A stretch of 6,346 nucleotides of DNA from Flavobacteriales bacterium (GTDB lineage: Bacteria; Bacteroidota; Bacteroidia; NORP154), in contig DTSC01000474.1 of the NCBI GenBank assembly GCA_012965625.1, positions 1 through 6,346 on the forward strand, in the 5' to 3' direction. A program made the translations under genes and the position numbers. Below are positions 1 to 6,246 of the stretch, in pieces. Positions within the stretch are counted from its first letter, which is position 1, and each line of letters begins with the position of its first letter. Below the pieces are notes generated by a model. It did not search any database, was not told the origin of the DNA, and saw nothing but the letters and a program-made list of their open reading frames with translations.

Positions 1-200
1 ACATTGCTATTACCATGGCGGTTAATTATCTTATGCCAGGCAAGAGCATCAAATACAAAGCCTAAGAACAATAGAATCAGGGAGAAAACAATTTTCCAGG
101 TTGAATGGATTATTGGAATATGAAGAAAGTCTCCATATATTAAGGCAATAATTAAAAATAATATAGAAACATATAAGAAAAGGGTAAAATACTTCTTCAT
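1..200 (-). CDS. N-terminal part of a membrane protein, probably flippase-like (LPG-synthase-TM / UPF0104 type); cut by window edge
   Basis: Reading the minus strand from the ATG at 198-200 gives an open frame of 66 codons that runs off the left edge, so only the N-terminus is present. A TGA stop lies four codons before the ATG in the same frame, with no other start between, so this start is well supported. Residues 5-23 form one hydrophobic segment. Residues 36-54 form a second, followed by DALAWHKIINRHG. A second helix ending in an aromatic/basic 'A-x-x-W-x-x-x-x' stretch is typical of the N-terminus of flippase-like proteins related to the transmembrane domain of lysylphosphatidylglycerol synthase (also AglD-like). 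The gene follows the methyltransferase by 63 bp on the same strand without a clear Shine-Dalgarno. Proteins of this type often sit beside GT2 and methyltransferase genes, which fits here. The membrane nature is clear from the sequence. The family call is inference from 66 residues plus context and could be wrong. Confidence 0.6.
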   Translation of the reverse strand, partial: MKKYFTLFLYVSILFLIIALIYGDFLHIPIIHSTWKIVFSLILLFLGFVFDALAWHKIINRHGNSN

Positions 201-263
201 TAAATCAAATCACTTAGTATTTCCAACAAATAAATTAGATGCTGCTCAGCAACGAATGTCAGG

Positions 264-869
264 TTATACGTTGTTTTTTTTGCATAATAGACAATTCCAT
301 GGCACTGGGTTTAGCTCCTTCACGACAGTAAATTTTCTTCCAACAAAGCGTTTAAACGCACTTGATGACCAATGATTCCAGTGGTCAGGTGTGTTTCCAA
401 GATCCTTTAAGTATTTAAATCTTAACATGTTCAGTATTCTCCATAATGGTTCATTAGGCACAGACAAAATTGCATATTCGGATGTGACTCTATGCAATTC
501 ATCCAGCGCCTTATTCGGATCATCTAAATGTTCCAGAACTTCAGTACAAAAAACGACATCTGCGAAATTATCTTCAAATGGAACTTCATAGATGCTGCCT
601 ACAGAAAATTCACAAAATGTACTGTTCATTTTTGCATCTTTTATCTCAATGGGATCATGGTCTATTGCATAACATTTTTTGTTCTTCATCAGGTCCTCCA
701 AGCTTTTTAAAACCAGGCCTTCACCGCATCCCAGATCTAAAACGGTCGTAGGACTAATAGACAAAAATAATTCTCTGATCGATCTAAAGAATCCAGTGAC
801 CATATATTTGCTGATAGGATTTAAATCCCGGTATTTTGCATGTTTACTCCATTCTCTTGAGTTTATCAT
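264..869 (-). CDS. class I SAM-dependent methyltransferase (Methyltransf_11-like)
   Basis: This encodes a 201-residue soluble cytoplasmic protein with a Rossmann-type methyltransferase fold. Motif I, the SAM-binding glycine loop, is VLDLGCGEG at residues 43-51. The acidic residue ending strand 2, which would hold the SAM ribose, is D70 in YAIDHDP. The motif II/III region is GSIYEVPFEDNFADVV followed by FCTEVLEHL (107-115). Further on, VPNEPLW (137-143) and KYLKDLGNTP...NHWS (152-168) form a block that I recall from methyltransferases encoded beside GT2 and flippase-like genes; this is memory of a pattern, not a search. The acceptor is unknown: a sugar, a polyprenyl-linked intermediate or another small molecule. 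The ATG at 867-869 is the first start after an in-frame TGA, with an A-rich leader and no clear ribosome site. It lies 35 bp after the TMTC-like gene and 63 bp before the membrane gene, so co-transcription is likely. The length is slightly short but all core motifs are present, so it looks intact. Confidence 0.9.
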   Translation of the reverse strand: MINSREWSKHAKYRDLNPISKYMVTGFFRSIRELFLSISPTTVLDLGCGEGLVLKSLEDLMKNKKCYAIDHDPIEIKDAKMNSTFCEFSVGSIYEVPFEDNFADVVFCTEVLEHLDDPNKALDELHRVTSEYAILSVPNEPLWRILNMLRFKYLKDLGNTPDHWNHWSSSAFKRFVGRKFTVVKELNPVPWNCLLCKKNNV

Positions 870-904
870 GTTTTTATATTTGACAAGGGGTCATTATTGG
901 GTTC

Positions 905-2875
905 TTATTTTTGTTGTTTTGCTTTTAATGCCCAATTCAGGTTGTTTTTTGCCAGCTGATAGTTGGGCGACAGTTCAATGGCTTTATTGCAGTTCTCAAT
1001 GGCTTTTTCATATCTTCCCATCTGGATATAAGCCGTGCAGATGTTATTATAAGCGCTGGGATCATCTGGGTTTAATTCAAGTGCCTTTTGCGCAGCCTTA
1101 ATACATTCCTCCCAATTTTTATCGTTGTAATACGCCAGGCTAAGGTTAAGGTAATTCTCGTAATTTGGATTGTCCTCTAGATTTTTTAATGCGAACAGTA
1201 GACCAGATTTTACACCTTGGCCTGCCAAAAGACCTACTTGCTCCAAGAGACTTTTTGCATTTGTATGCATGGGACTTATGACAATAGCTTGTTCCAACAT
1301 TTTTTTTGACTCTAAAAACCTCTTTTCTCTAAACAACCATTTTCCATAAAAGTAGAAAGATTCCGGATTGTTCGGTCCGTATAAAATTCCTTTTTTGAAA
1401 TGTGCTTCGGAATCTTCAATTTTACCTATTGCGCCAAGTAATACTCCCATGTTGACATGCGCATAAGAATATTTTGGGGTAATGGCCAGTGTCCGTTGAA
1501 AATAGGAAAGGGCTTCTTCGTATGATCCTTTGGCCATTAGGGCATTACCATAATTCATCAATCCCCTTGCATTATTAGGGCTTTTAACTGTCACATCGTG
1601 CCATAAGGTTTCTCCACTGCTCCAGATAATATTTCTTTGATAGGTACCATAACCATAAGCTGCCAACGCAGTAAAAATAATTCCTATTATGCTAATTCTT
1701 GTGAGCGTACTTTTAAGAAATTTAAACTCTTGTTTTATAAGTATAAGCCCTATGCCATGACTTACTGCCAATACCAAGCCAATGTATGGAAAAAAAGTGC
1801 GGTGGTCATTGGCAATCTGAAATAATGGCACAAATGAAGAGGTTGGCAGCAATGCGATAAAGAACCATAAAATCCCAAAGGAGATTGGCCTTGTCTTTTT
1901 TTGTCTATAGCATTTATATGCTACTGATAACATTATAACTATTATTAATAAGCCAAACATTTTTTTAAGGCTCATCATTCCATTAATCATTACAAAGTCT
2001 GGATCAGCACTGAGATCGATTGGAAGAAAGAAGTTTTTAAGGTAATGTGTTATGATGTACCACTGGGTGCTGAAATATTCCCATTTATCAACTCCTGTAT
2101 TGGAGGATACAGTGGATTCAGGGGTGAGATACTGCTGGTTGAGAATAAATATACCAATGACCACAATTCCGGCAGGAGCGGTCTGTTTTAACGTGGTAGC
2201 GATCCCATCAAAGAGAGTCTTGGCTTTTGTTTCAAAGAGAAATACATACAAGCACAGTATGGGGTATAGCATAACCGTGGTTTGCTTGGTATAAATACCT
2301 AGCACCAGGGGGATCAGATAAATAAAATATTTTCGGGTCTTTTGCTCTTGAAATAAAAGTAGTGTGGCTATTATGCATAAAGTAGAGAAAGAGTCGGATC
2401 GTGCACTTATATAATTTATGGTTTCTGCATTAGCTGCGTGGAGGGCATACCAGCCAACAGCAAAAAGGGCGATATAATCGCTCCATTTGTGTTTCACTGC
2501 CTTAAGAATGATGTTCCTGAACAGAAAGAACATCAGGACACATTGAATTATATACCAGAAAAAAATATGTGCATGGAAATAAACGGGATTGAGCTCATTT
2601 CCCGCCAGCCGATAATCTATTGCATCCATCAAAGTTACTATTGGTCGGTATGAGCAATTAGAGGGGAGGGAGCTAAATGTAGTAGCATCAGTAAAGTAGG
2701 CTGCAATATTTCCCAGATCCCTGATAGCTCCATTGCTGACGATAACATGTGAATCATCAAAATAAAAACCATTATCAAAATGATCTTTATATGAAAGAAA
2801 GAGCAAGGTCATTATGACCAGGCTCATTAGGATTATATTAGTTTGTTTATTTAAAGCCATATCTTTAAGGGTCAT
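905..2875 (-). CDS. TMTC-like GT-C membrane glycosyltransferase with C-terminal TPR repeats
   Basis: This is a 656-residue protein in two halves. Residues 13 to about 410 contain roughly 11-12 hydrophobic helices. The remainder, from about 434, is made of tetratricopeptide repeats (about 434-467, 468-501, 502-535, 570-601 and 604-637). The first loop carries FYFDD (D40, D41), the acidic pair expected of GT-C enzymes, then SYRPIV (75-80). Later come HAANAETINYISARSD (146-161) and NDHRTFFPYIGL (357-368). These match, in order, landmarks of eukaryotic TMTC O-mannosyltransferases and their bacterial relatives (DUF1736-type). Family knowledge says such enzymes take a sugar from a polyprenyl-phosphate donor and transfer it outside the cytoplasm. 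The TPR part should then face the periplasm and may bind the acceptor, which is inference. The ATG at 2873-2875 is used; an alternative start five codons later (MALNKQ) would lose little. It is the first gene of the minus-strand operon and is divergent from the GT2 that could make its donor. Donor sugar and acceptor cannot be read from the sequence. Confidence 0.85.
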   Translation of the reverse strand: MTLKDMALNKQTNIILMSLVIMTLLFLSYKDHFDNGFYFDDSHVIVSNGAIRDLGNIAAYFTDATTFSSLPSNCSYRPIVTLMDAIDYRLAGNELNPVYFHAHIFFWYIIQCVLMFFLFRNIILKAVKHKWSDYIALFAVGWYALHAANAETINYISARSDSFSTLCIIATLLLFQEQKTRKYFIYLIPLVLGIYTKQTTVMLYPILCLYVFLFETKAKTLFDGIATTLKQTAPAGIVVIGIFILNQQYLTPESTVSSNTGVDKWEYFSTQWYIITHYLKNFFLPIDLSADPDFVMINGMMSLKKMFGLLIIVIMLSVAYKCYRQKKTRPISFGILWFFIALLPTSSFVPLFQIANDHRTFFPYIGLVLAVSHGIGLILIKQEFKFLKSTLTRISIIGIIFTALAAYGYGTYQRNIIWSSGETLWHDVTVKSPNNARGLMNYGNALMAKGSYEEALSYFQRTLAITPKYSYAHVNMGVLLGAIGKIEDSEAHFKKGILYGPNNPESFYFYGKWLFREKRFLESKKMLEQAIVISPMHTNAKSLLEQVGLLAGQGVKSGLLFALKNLEDNPNYENYLNLSLAYYNDKNWEECIKAAQKALELNPDDPSAYNNICTAYIQMGRYEKAIENCNKAIELSPNYQLAKNNLNWALKAKQQK

Positions 2876-2939
2876 AAAAATACAAAATTGAAAGCACGGA
2901 ATAAAACAGAATTGTTAAAATGAGAATTACCATCGTTTT

Positions 2940-2967
2940 TTTGGTAATCACTAAATATATATATTCG
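2940..2967 (+). promoter_or_regulatory. weak candidate promoter for the GT2 gene, overlapping the opposite promoter
   Basis: TTTG at 2940-2943 and TATATTCG at 2960-2967 resemble the Bacteroidota -33 and -7 boxes with one mismatch in the -7 box. The 16-base spacer is shorter than usual. If used, transcription would start near 2974 with a leader of about 95 nt. It shares the AT-rich core with the stronger minus-strand promoter, so the two would compete. No better plus-strand match was found between the two start codons. Confidence 0.2.
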
Positions 2968-2983
2968 TAGTTAGATGTTCAAA
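2952..2983 (-). promoter_or_regulatory. candidate Bacteroidota-type promoter for the TMTC-like operon
   Basis: On the minus strand a TTTG (complement of 2980-2983) is followed after exactly 20 bases by TATATTTA (complement of 2952-2959). The known primary sigma factor consensus of this phylum is TTTG at about -33 and TAnnTTTG at about -7, separated by roughly 19-21 bases. Only the last base of the -7 box deviates. Transcription would begin near 2945, giving a leader of about 70 nt before the ATG at 2875. The stretch is AT-rich, so a chance match is possible. Confidence 0.45.
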
Positions 2984-3067
2984 ACGAATTTGTTCTTTTG
3001 AATAGAATTCTGGAAGGACTGGATCAGGTTATCTTGAAGCGATCCTTTTTCATTTACGGTAAATAAT

Positions 3068-4015
3068 ATGCTGGAACAAAAAACAATAGCTGTAGTTATA
3101 CCTTGTTATAATGAGGGCACTCAAATCGGAAAGGTAATAGATACAATGCCCGACATTGTTGATAGATTGGTAATTGTAGATGACAATAGTGATGACAATA
3201 CTGTTGAGTTGGTTGAGGCGTACAAGCAAAAGTTGGATAAAATAGTTCTAATCAGACACAGTACAAATCAAGGGTGTGGAGGTGCACTGGCATCTGGATA
3301 CAAATGGGCTCGGGATAATGATATTGATGTTGCTGTTAGAATGGATGGAGATGGCCAGATGAGCCCCGATGACTTGAATGCAATTGTTGAGCCGGTGGCA
3401 TCTGGAGATGTTGATTATTCAAAAGGGAATCGCCTCTTTACGGGGGAAGCATATAGAACCATACCAAAGATCAGATATTTTGGGAATTCAGTATTGTCCA
3501 TGTTTACCAAGATTGCATCGGGGTATTGGCATGTAGCCGATTCTCAAACCGGATACACTGCCATTGGGCGAAAAGGCCTGCACATGATAGATTGGGACAA
3601 AATGTATAAGAGCTATGGGCAGCCTAATGATCTTTTGGTGAGACTGAATGTGTTTGATTTAAAGGTTAGGGATGTACCGGTTAAGCCGGTGTATAATGTG
3701 GGTGAGAAGTCGGGAATAAATATTGGCAAGGTTATTTTTACCATCCCTTTGCTGCTCTTAAGACTATTTTTATGGAGAATGAAGGAGAAATATATTATCC
3801 GAAATTTCCATCCATTAGTGTTTTTCTATTGTTTGGGTTTTATTTTCTTGTTGCTTACCCTGTTCCTTGCGGTAAGGCTGGTAGTGGTGTGGATTGACCT
3901 TGGTCATGCTCCTGCAATGACCTCCTTGGCGCTGGTATTTTCCTTTATGAGCGCTAATTTATTTTCCCTTTTTGCAATGTGGTTTGACATGGAAACCAAT
4001 AAGGACTTAAAGTAG
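3068..4015 (+). CDS. family 2 glycosyltransferase, polyprenyl-phosphate hexose synthase (DPM/DPG synthase-like) with C-terminal membrane helices
   Basis: This encodes 315 residues. The N-terminal GT-A domain shows VIPCYNE (10-16), IVDDNSDD (36-43) for nucleotide binding, GCGGALASGYKWA (69-81), the metal-binding DGDGQ (93-97, the DxD being D93/D95), and DSQTGYTA (158-165). Such enzymes transfer a sugar from a nucleotide donor (GDP-mannose or UDP-glucose in characterised members) to a polyprenyl phosphate on the cytoplasmic membrane face. A hydrophobic/amphipathic segment around 220-236 and two membrane helices around 248-270 and 283-303 anchor it. The length suits the GT2 type with a short membrane tail, without a GtrA domain. 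The ATG at 3068 is the only plausible start after an in-frame TGA at 3035-3037; the leader is A-rich and lacks a Shine-Dalgarno. It is divergent from the TMTC-like GT-C gene, a likely consumer of its product, and lies upstream of the T9SS cargo gene. The sugar cannot be told from the sequence; another lipid acceptor is possible. Confidence 0.88.
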   Translation: MLEQKTIAVVIPCYNEGTQIGKVIDTMPDIVDRLVIVDDNSDDNTVELVEAYKQKLDKIVLIRHSTNQGCGGALASGYKWARDNDIDVAVRMDGDGQMSPDDLNAIVEPVASGDVDYSKGNRLFTGEAYRTIPKIRYFGNSVLSMFTKIASGYWHVADSQTGYTAIGRKGLHMIDWDKMYKSYGQPNDLLVRLNVFDLKVRDVPVKPVYNVGEKSGINIGKVIFTIPLLLLRLFLWRMKEKYIIRNFHPLVFFYCLGFIFLLLTLFLAVRLVVVWIDLGHAPAMTSLALVFSFMSANLFSLFAMWFDMETNKDLK

Positions 4016-4019
4016 TCCT
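4002..4019 (+). repeat. small inverted repeat over the GT2 stop codon
   Basis: AGGACT (4002-4007) and AGTCCT (4014-4019) form a perfect 6-bp stem with a 6-nt loop, and the TAG stop (4013-4015) lies within it. A competing shorter hairpin pairs AGTC (4014-4017) with GACT (4023-4026). No T-tract follows, so this is not a standard intrinsic terminator. It could slow transcription or protect the mRNA end, or be chance. Confidence 0.3.
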
Positions 4020-4106
4020 ACAGACTTGTCTTTCAGAAAATTTCCCATTTCCATTTTGGGTAAAAAAATTATTACCTTTATTCATATTTATTCTAAACCA
4101 GAATTA

Positions 4107-5777
4107 ATGATGAAGAAAATTTGTACGATAATATCCCTGCTTTACTTTGGAGTAACCTATGCCACAATATGGTCTGTTGGCCCAGCACAAACTTTTACGA
4201 AGCCAAGCGATGTGGTAGGGCTTGTATCAAATGGAGATACCATTGAGATACACGCAGATACCTATTTGGGTGATTTTTGTATATGGAGTCAGAACAGCTT
4301 GTATTTTATTGGTGTTGGCGGATATGCACATTTAGATGCATCAGGATTTACCATTCCTAACCAAAAAGCAATCTGGGTAATTGATGGTGACGATAATGTT
4401 ATTGAAAATATTGAATTTTCAGGTGCTTCTGTGCCTGATAAAAATGGTGCAGGTATAAGAATGCAGGGCACCAACCTTACTATAAAGCATTGTTATTTTC
4501 ATGATAATGAGGATGGAATACTTGCTGGGGATAATTCCAATAGCGATATTCTAATTGAATATTCTGTGTTTTCAAACAATGGCTATGGTGATGGATTATC
4601 GCATAACATGTATATAAATCACATCAACAGCTTTACGCTTCAACACTGTTACTCTCACAATGCAAATGTTGGTCATACGGTAAAAACAAGAGCACATAAT
4701 AACTATATACTTTATAACCGAATAATGGATGAAGGTAGTGGTAATGCAAGCCATCTGATAGATATTCCGAATGGAGGAAAGAGTTTTATAATTGGCAACT
4801 TAGTGCATCAGGGTCCATCTGCCACCAATGGAAGCGTGATCTCTTATGGAAATGAAGGGCTAACCAATCCTAATCCTGAGCTGTATGTGATTAACAATAC
4901 GATGGTAAATGAAAGGAATTATTGTTATGATTTTGTGAAAATCGCAAGTGGTACGGCTATGGCAAAACTATTTAATAATTTATTTGTTGATACCTTGGGC
5001 AGTGCCGTGGATTGCCAGATAACCAGCTATACGGGATCTCTTGATACAGTATCCAATATTCTTACGGATGATCCGAATGTGATCAATTTATCAGGTTATG
5101 ACTACGGCCTGATGTCATCTTCAATAGCAATAGATGCTGGAACTGATCCGGGTTTTGCTGGGACTTATGCTCTTTTACCACAATATGAATATCTGCATAC
5201 TGCAGATTTAACACTGCGAAACACTTCAGGAGCAGCAATAGATATAGGTGCATATGAATACATCTTTCCTCCATGTCCGTTTCCCATGGCTGGATTTTCT
5301 TATTCTGCCAATGGCTTGAGTGTAGTTTTCAATGATTCAAGTATTGTAACAGGTAACGCAACGTATACTTGGGATTTTGGTGATGGCAGTGCTTTATCAA
5401 ATCAGCAAAGCTATACTTATAGTGTATCAGGAACCTACAATGTATGCTTAGCAGTAACAGACAGCTGTGGCACTGATACTATTTGCCAGGATGTAGTTGT
5501 TACAGATAGTATTGCCGGAATCTTGACAGATTCAGAACGACAAACTATAAATGTTTACCCTAACCCTGTAGAGGATGTCCTGTATTTTAAATGGGTTTCA
5601 AAAACAAGGCTTGTAATCAATATATATGATTCCATGGGAAGGCTGATACAGTGTTTTGATCTCGATGAAGAGTATCGTGTGAGTGCTGACAAGTATTTAG
5701 AAGGCATTTATTTTTATAGGGGATTGGAGAAAAATGGAACACAAGTTCTGAATGGCAGCTTTGTTGTTTCGAGGTAA
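4107..5777 (+). CDS. secreted right-handed beta-helix protein with PKD domain and T9SS type A sorting domain
   Basis: From the ATG at 4107 the protein has 556 residues. Residues 1-19 (MMKKICTIISLLYFGVTYA) are a signal peptide with likely cleavage after A19. The ATG at 4110 is equally usable. A TTG at 4026 would add 27 residues before the signal peptide and is not credible. Residues about 20-390 form a right-handed parallel beta-helix, with repeated short strands ending in N/D/G turns and a closing AIDIGAYEY. A polar block, TVKTRAHNNYILYNR (191-205) followed by DEGSG and PNGGKSFIIGN, recalls a family of beta-helix proteins seen in many Gram-negative bacteria; their activity is unknown to me, though polysaccharide lyases share the fold. 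Residues 393-466 are a PKD domain with TWDFGDGS (421-428). Residues 482-556 are a T9SS type A sorting domain with NVYPNP (482-487), GIYFY (533-537) and a final GSFVVSR. The protein should be exported by Sec and then delivered to the surface or medium by T9SS. It starts 91 bp after the GT2, possibly with its own promoter. Confidence 0.88.
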   Translation: MMKKICTIISLLYFGVTYATIWSVGPAQTFTKPSDVVGLVSNGDTIEIHADTYLGDFCIWSQNSLYFIGVGGYAHLDASGFTIPNQKAIWVIDGDDNVIENIEFSGASVPDKNGAGIRMQGTNLTIKHCYFHDNEDGILAGDNSNSDILIEYSVFSNNGYGDGLSHNMYINHINSFTLQHCYSHNANVGHTVKTRAHNNYILYNRIMDEGSGNASHLIDIPNGGKSFIIGNLVHQGPSATNGSVISYGNEGLTNPNPELYVINNTMVNERNYCYDFVKIASGTAMAKLFNNLFVDTLGSAVDCQITSYTGSLDTVSNILTDDPNVINLSGYDYGLMSSSIAIDAGTDPGFAGTYALLPQYEYLHTADLTLRNTSGAAIDIGAYEYIFPPCPFPMAGFSYSANGLSVVFNDSSIVTGNATYTWDFGDGSALSNQQSYTYSVSGTYNVCLAVTDSCGTDTICQDVVVTDSIAGILTDSERQTINVYPNPVEDVLYFKWVSKTRLVINIYDSMGRLIQCFDLDEEYRVSADKYLEGIYFYRGLEKNGTQVLNGSFVVSR

Positions 5778-5827
5778 ATGAAAAAACAGTTTGGCTAATA
5801 ATGAATTTTGTTCTTTGGTCCGACAAA

Positions 5828-6148
5828 CTATAAAGGGCAAGAAATAAAAATATATTTCTGTTCATCCTGTAGGATTGTACACTTTTGGCAATGGGAGAGG
5901 TAGGTGAACTTAAAAGGTTTGTCTATATCAAATTCTATATTATTTCTTGAAGACAATACAAAGGTGCGGTCACAGTCGATATAACCTTCATGGGAATATC
6001 TGCGAATCCTGAATTCTTCTTCAGGTAAGTTGCTTGGTTTTGAAAGATGGAACCATGTTCCTGCACCTTCACCACCCAGCCATTGACAGCCTTTGGGCAA
6101 ATCTGAGGGTAAGAATGGTGGATGTGTGGTTCCGCTTTGCGCATTCAT
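5828..6148 (-). CDS. small conserved-looking protein of unknown function (106 residues)
   Basis: This minus-strand frame begins with ATG at 6146-6148 and ends with TAG at 5828-5830. An in-frame TGA lies eight codons before the ATG, so this is the only sensible start. There is no signal peptide or membrane helix. The sequence is rich in features of a folded protein: THPPFLPSDLPKGCQWLGG (8-26), GAGTWFHLS (28-36), FRIRRYSHEGYIDCDRTF (46-63) and SHCQKC (85-90), whose C87 and C90 form a CxxC that could bind a metal or form a disulfide. The alternation of strands suggests a small beta fold. I vaguely recall similar Trp/Gly and RIRRYS-type segments at the C-terminal end of longer Bacteroidota proteins, so this may be a free-standing or truncated version of such a domain; I cannot name it reliably. 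It converges on the T9SS cargo gene with a 50-bp gap and has no evident link to the glycosylation genes. Other frames across it look like random translation. Confidence 0.6.
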   Translation of the reverse strand: MNAQSGTTHPPFLPSDLPKGCQWLGGEGAGTWFHLSKPSNLPEEEFRIRRYSHEGYIDCDRTFVLSSRNNIEFDIDKPFKFTYLSHCQKCTILQDEQKYIFISCPL

Positions 6149-6246
6149 TGTTTTATTGATGAAATTGAGTATTCATTATGCTTTTGTTGGGGGAAAGAGA
6201 ACAATAAATCTCTGAATTGTCTAAGCATGCATCTTTTTTTAACCAT
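6145..6246 (-). CDS. possible 33-codon ORF with Shine-Dalgarno upstream of the small gene
   Basis: The ATG at 6244-6246 is preceded on the minus strand by GGAGGG three bases upstream, the best Shine-Dalgarno-like stretch in the window. The frame begins MVKKRCMLRQF, ends SSIKQ, and stops with a TGA at 6145-6147 that overlaps the ATG of the 106-residue gene (ATGA arrangement). The same frame is open upstream to an ATG at 6331-6333, but that start has no ribosome site. The peptide is short and basic with no recognisable domain. It could be a leader peptide coupling translation to the next gene, the degraded remnant of a longer gene, or chance. Confidence 0.22.
   Translation of the reverse strand: MVKKRCMLRQFRDLLFSFPQQKHNEYSISSIKQ

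Noticed and set aside
240..251. Near-palindrome TGCTG-CT-CAGCA between the methyltransferase and the flippase-like gene
   Set aside because: The usable stem is only 4 bp and no clear T-tract follows. It is probably chance in a short gap inside an operon.
679..1101. 140-codon open frame on the plus strand
   Set aside because: It lies antisense over the methyltransferase and TMTC-like gene ends, has no family features, and is explained as a shadow of well-supported genes.
2980..3000. CAAAA...TTTTG inverted repeat as an operator
   Set aside because: Only 5 outer pairs match and the inner part is mismatched; one arm is explained by the TTTG promoter box.
4026..4106. TTG-initiated N-terminal extension of the T9SS cargo
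   Set aside because: The extra 27 residues would come before a clean signal peptide that starts with MMKK, so the extension would hide it. The ATG at 4107 or 4110 is far more likely.
5788..5829. Possible minus-strand intrinsic terminator: AGTTTG and CAAACT followed by GTTTTTT
   Set aside because: The stem is only 6 bp of mostly A/T with a loop of 30 nt, and one arm overlaps the stop codon of the small gene. This is too weak to annotate despite the T-tract.
5935..6144. 69-codon minus-strand frame overlapping the 106-residue gene
   Set aside because: It is a frame-shifted reading of the same DNA, with less protein-like composition than the 106-residue frame.
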